Source: Deltaproteobacteria bacterium
GTDB taxonomy: Bacteria > Desulfobacterota > Syntrophia > Syntrophales > Smithellaceae
DNA: 35,347 nt
Direction: 5' to 3'
NCBI GenBank assembly: GCA_022710585.1
Contig: JAKLGV010000029.1
Span: 1 to 35,347 of the forward strand
Shown: positions 33,958-35,347 of the stretch, one piece after another
Numbering within the stretch: position 1 is the first letter of the stretch
Layout: the number at the start of each line of letters is the position of its first letter
Notes under the pieces: model-generated
Told to the model about the DNA's origin: nothing
What the model saw: the letters and a program-made list of their open reading frames with translations, nothing else
Database searches by the model: none
Translations under genes and position numbers: made by a program

Positions 33958-35016
33958 ATGATGAAAAACAGATACTTTCCCATATTGATCATCATCCTGA
34001 TTGCAGGATTAATATGGGCATTTTTACTCGCAAAAGTTTCCAGTGAACGGGAAAAGGGGGGACAGATGGTGGATAAAAAAACAATGGCTGAAGACGCAAG
34101 GAAAAAGATGACGCCTCTCCAGTGTGATGTGGCCTTCGGCAATGCCACGGAGACGCCTTTCAAAAATGAATACTGGGATAACCATCAGGAAGGCATCTAT
34201 GTCGATATCGTGTCGGGAGAGCCGCTTTTCAGTTCAAAGGATAAATTTGATTCGGGTTCGGGATGGCCCAGTTTTACCCGGCCCCTCAACGGAAAATCTG
34301 TTCTTGAAAAAACAGACAGCAGTCATTTTATGCGGAGGACAGAAGTACGAAGCGCGAAAGCGGATATTCATCTGGGGCATGTTTTTGAAGACGGACCGCT
34401 TCCCACGGGCAGGCGATACTGCATCAATTCCGCATCGATAAAATTCATTCCGAGAGAGAAAATGGAAGAAGCGGGATACGGAGAATATTCGCGGTTGTTT
34501 GCCGCGCCATCGACCGAGAAGACAGAAACGGCGATCTTTGCGGCCGGCTGTTTCTGGGGCGTAGAGGAATATTTCAGCCGTGTTAAAGGTGTGATCAAAA
34601 GCGAGTCCGGCTATACCGGAGGAATCCGGAAAAATCCGACGTATGAAGAGGTTTGCTCCGGCAAAACCGGTCATGCCGAATCTGTCCGGGTGACGTTTCA
34701 TCCCGGGGTGGTCAGTTACGAAAAGCTGCTGAAGCATTTCTGGGACATGCACGATCCCACCAGCCTCAATAAGCAGGGCAATGACCGGGGGACTCAATAC
34801 CGGTCTGCTATTTTTTACACGAATCCGGAACAGAAAAGAATCGCGAGAACTTCTCTGAAGACCCTGGCGACGTCGGGAAAATATTCCGGACCCATCGTTA
34901 CAGAGATTCAACCGGCCGGAGAATTTTATCCGGCGGAGGAATACCACCAGGACTATCTGAAAAAAAATCCCTACGGATACTGTCATATCGATTTGAGAAA
35001 GGCCGCCAGGGAATAA
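33958..35016 (+). CDS. msrBA: Membrane-anchored methionine sulfoxide reductase fusion MsrB-MsrA
   Basis: A 352-residue fusion with an N-terminal membrane helix at about 6-24. The MsrB domain comes first (about 45-168: [19 protein letters not shown] and catalytic Cys155 in [11 protein letters not shown]) and lacks the zinc-binding CxxC pairs. The MsrA domain follows (about 188-345) with catalytic Cys198 in [10 protein letters not shown] and the [13 protein letters not shown] motif. The enzyme reduces both R and S epimers of methionine sulfoxide, restoring oxidised proteins, probably in the periplasm given the anchor. Two adjacent ATG codons (33958 and 33961) follow AGGTGG. It is divergent from the HD-GYP gene. 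Confidence 0.93.
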   Translation: MMKNRYFPILIIILIAGLIWAFLLAKVSSEREKGGQMVDKKTMAEDARKKMTPLQCDVAFGNATETPFKNEYWDNHQEGIYVDIVSGEPLFSSKDKFDSGSGWPSFTRPLNGKSVLEKTDSSHFMRRTEVRSAKADIHLGHVFEDGPLPTGRRYCINSASIKFIPREKMEEAGYGEYSRLFAAPSTEKTETAIFAAGCFWGVEEYFSRVKGVIKSESGYTGGIRKNPTYEEVCSGKTGHAESVRVTFHPGVVSYEKLLKHFWDMHDPTSLNKQGNDRGTQYRSAIFYTNPEQKRIARTSLKTLATSGKYSGPIVTEIQPAGEFYPAEEYHQDYLKKNPYGYCHIDLRKAARE

Positions 35017-35214
35017 GCAGGGGAAAACGCACAAGTCAGGATCACTTGATGAATGGGGGAGTGAGTGAAATTAAGACACAAACCGTTCGAAATTTTTCGC
35101 ATTTTCCCATTGATTATTTTAGATATTATCTATAAAACCTATACATGTCTGACGAATAGAAACGTGTGGCAGCCACAAATCAACCCGAAGAATTTATGAC
35201 GATTGGAGAAGATT

Positions 35215-35347
35215 ATGAAGAAGATTGGATTTTTAGCGTTTATTATAATGCTGATGAGTATGGTCGCATCAGCGCAGGCGGAAGTCAGAGCCAACTCTGT
35301 TTCCATTACCCCCTTTGTGGGATTTTATGATTTTGAATCAAATGAAT
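35215..35347 (+). CDS. Exported protein, probable outer-membrane beta-barrel (3' end cut off)
   Basis: An ATG at 35215, preceded by TTGGAGAA, opens a frame that runs off the right window edge after 44 codons. It encodes a classical signal peptide (hydrophobic residues 4-18, site after ASAQA at about 22) followed by EVRANSVSITPFVGFYDFESNE. Starts such as SITPFVGxYxFE are common in OmpA-like and other eight-stranded barrels; this is a guess from few residues. The 198-base gap to the upstream gene holds only an AT-rich stretch near 35110-35145. Confidence 0.6.
   Translation, partial: MKKIGFLAFIIMLMSMVASAQAEVRANSVSITPFVGFYDFESNE

Noticed and set aside
1..35347. CRISPR arrays, tRNA or rRNA genes, insertion sequences, prophage genes
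   Set aside because: No regularly spaced repeats, no tRNA T-loop sequence in the gaps, and no transposase or phage gene was found.

Overview
The window looks like a chromosomal segment of a Gram-negative, diderm bacterium, most likely a deltaproteobacterium (Desulfobacterota, Syntrophales-like). This is inference from gene content: a type II secretion operon that includes gspN and ExeA/ExeB-type genes, leuS followed by lptE, PilZ and HD-GYP cyclic-di-GMP proteins, and undecaprenyl-PP phosphatase. No phage, insertion sequence, CRISPR array, tRNA or rRNA gene was seen. Genes are densely packed and no gene-free gap exceeds 300 bases.

Region 1 (1-10160, all minus strand) is one long, tightly coupled type II secretion operon read right to left: gspF, G, H, I, J, K, L, M, N, C, an ExeA-like AAA+ ATPase, a GspB/ExeB-like membrane protein with TPR repeats, and the first 88 codons of a further exported protein that may be the secretin. 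gspE is not in the window. Stops and starts overlap or nearly touch at most junctions.

Region 2 (10317-13125, minus) holds a fibronectin-type-III lipoprotein with a structured leader, and a two-gene unit: a degenerate J-domain/RodZ-like HTH protein and a MinD/FlhG-type ATPase.

Region 3 (13262-18939, plus) reads as a cell-wall turnover and salvage cluster: a SpoIID/LytB-type protein, an AmpG-like transporter, a MurU-like nucleotidyltransferase, an AmgK-like sugar kinase and a PfkB kinase. AmpG, AmgK and MurU together are the known importer and salvage branch that returns MurNAc to UDP-MurNAc without de novo synthesis. Palindromic repeats sit in front of the AmpG-like and AmgK-like genes.

Region 4 (19191-26882, plus) has leuS, lptE, a large protein fusing GT2 glycosyltransferase modules to a HIT-like/DUF4922-type phosphorylase domain, a signal-less M15 peptidase and a COG2509-like flavoprotein. 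The fusion is the least familiar protein here.

Region 5 (26925-35347) is mixed: a small orphan gene, a DUF3617 protein, a PilZ protein with a near-consensus promoter, uppP divergent from a Prc-type protease, a Cys-containing TPR protein, a three-PAS HD-GYP phosphodiesterase, a membrane-anchored MsrB-MsrA fusion, and the start of an outer-membrane-like protein cut by the window edge.
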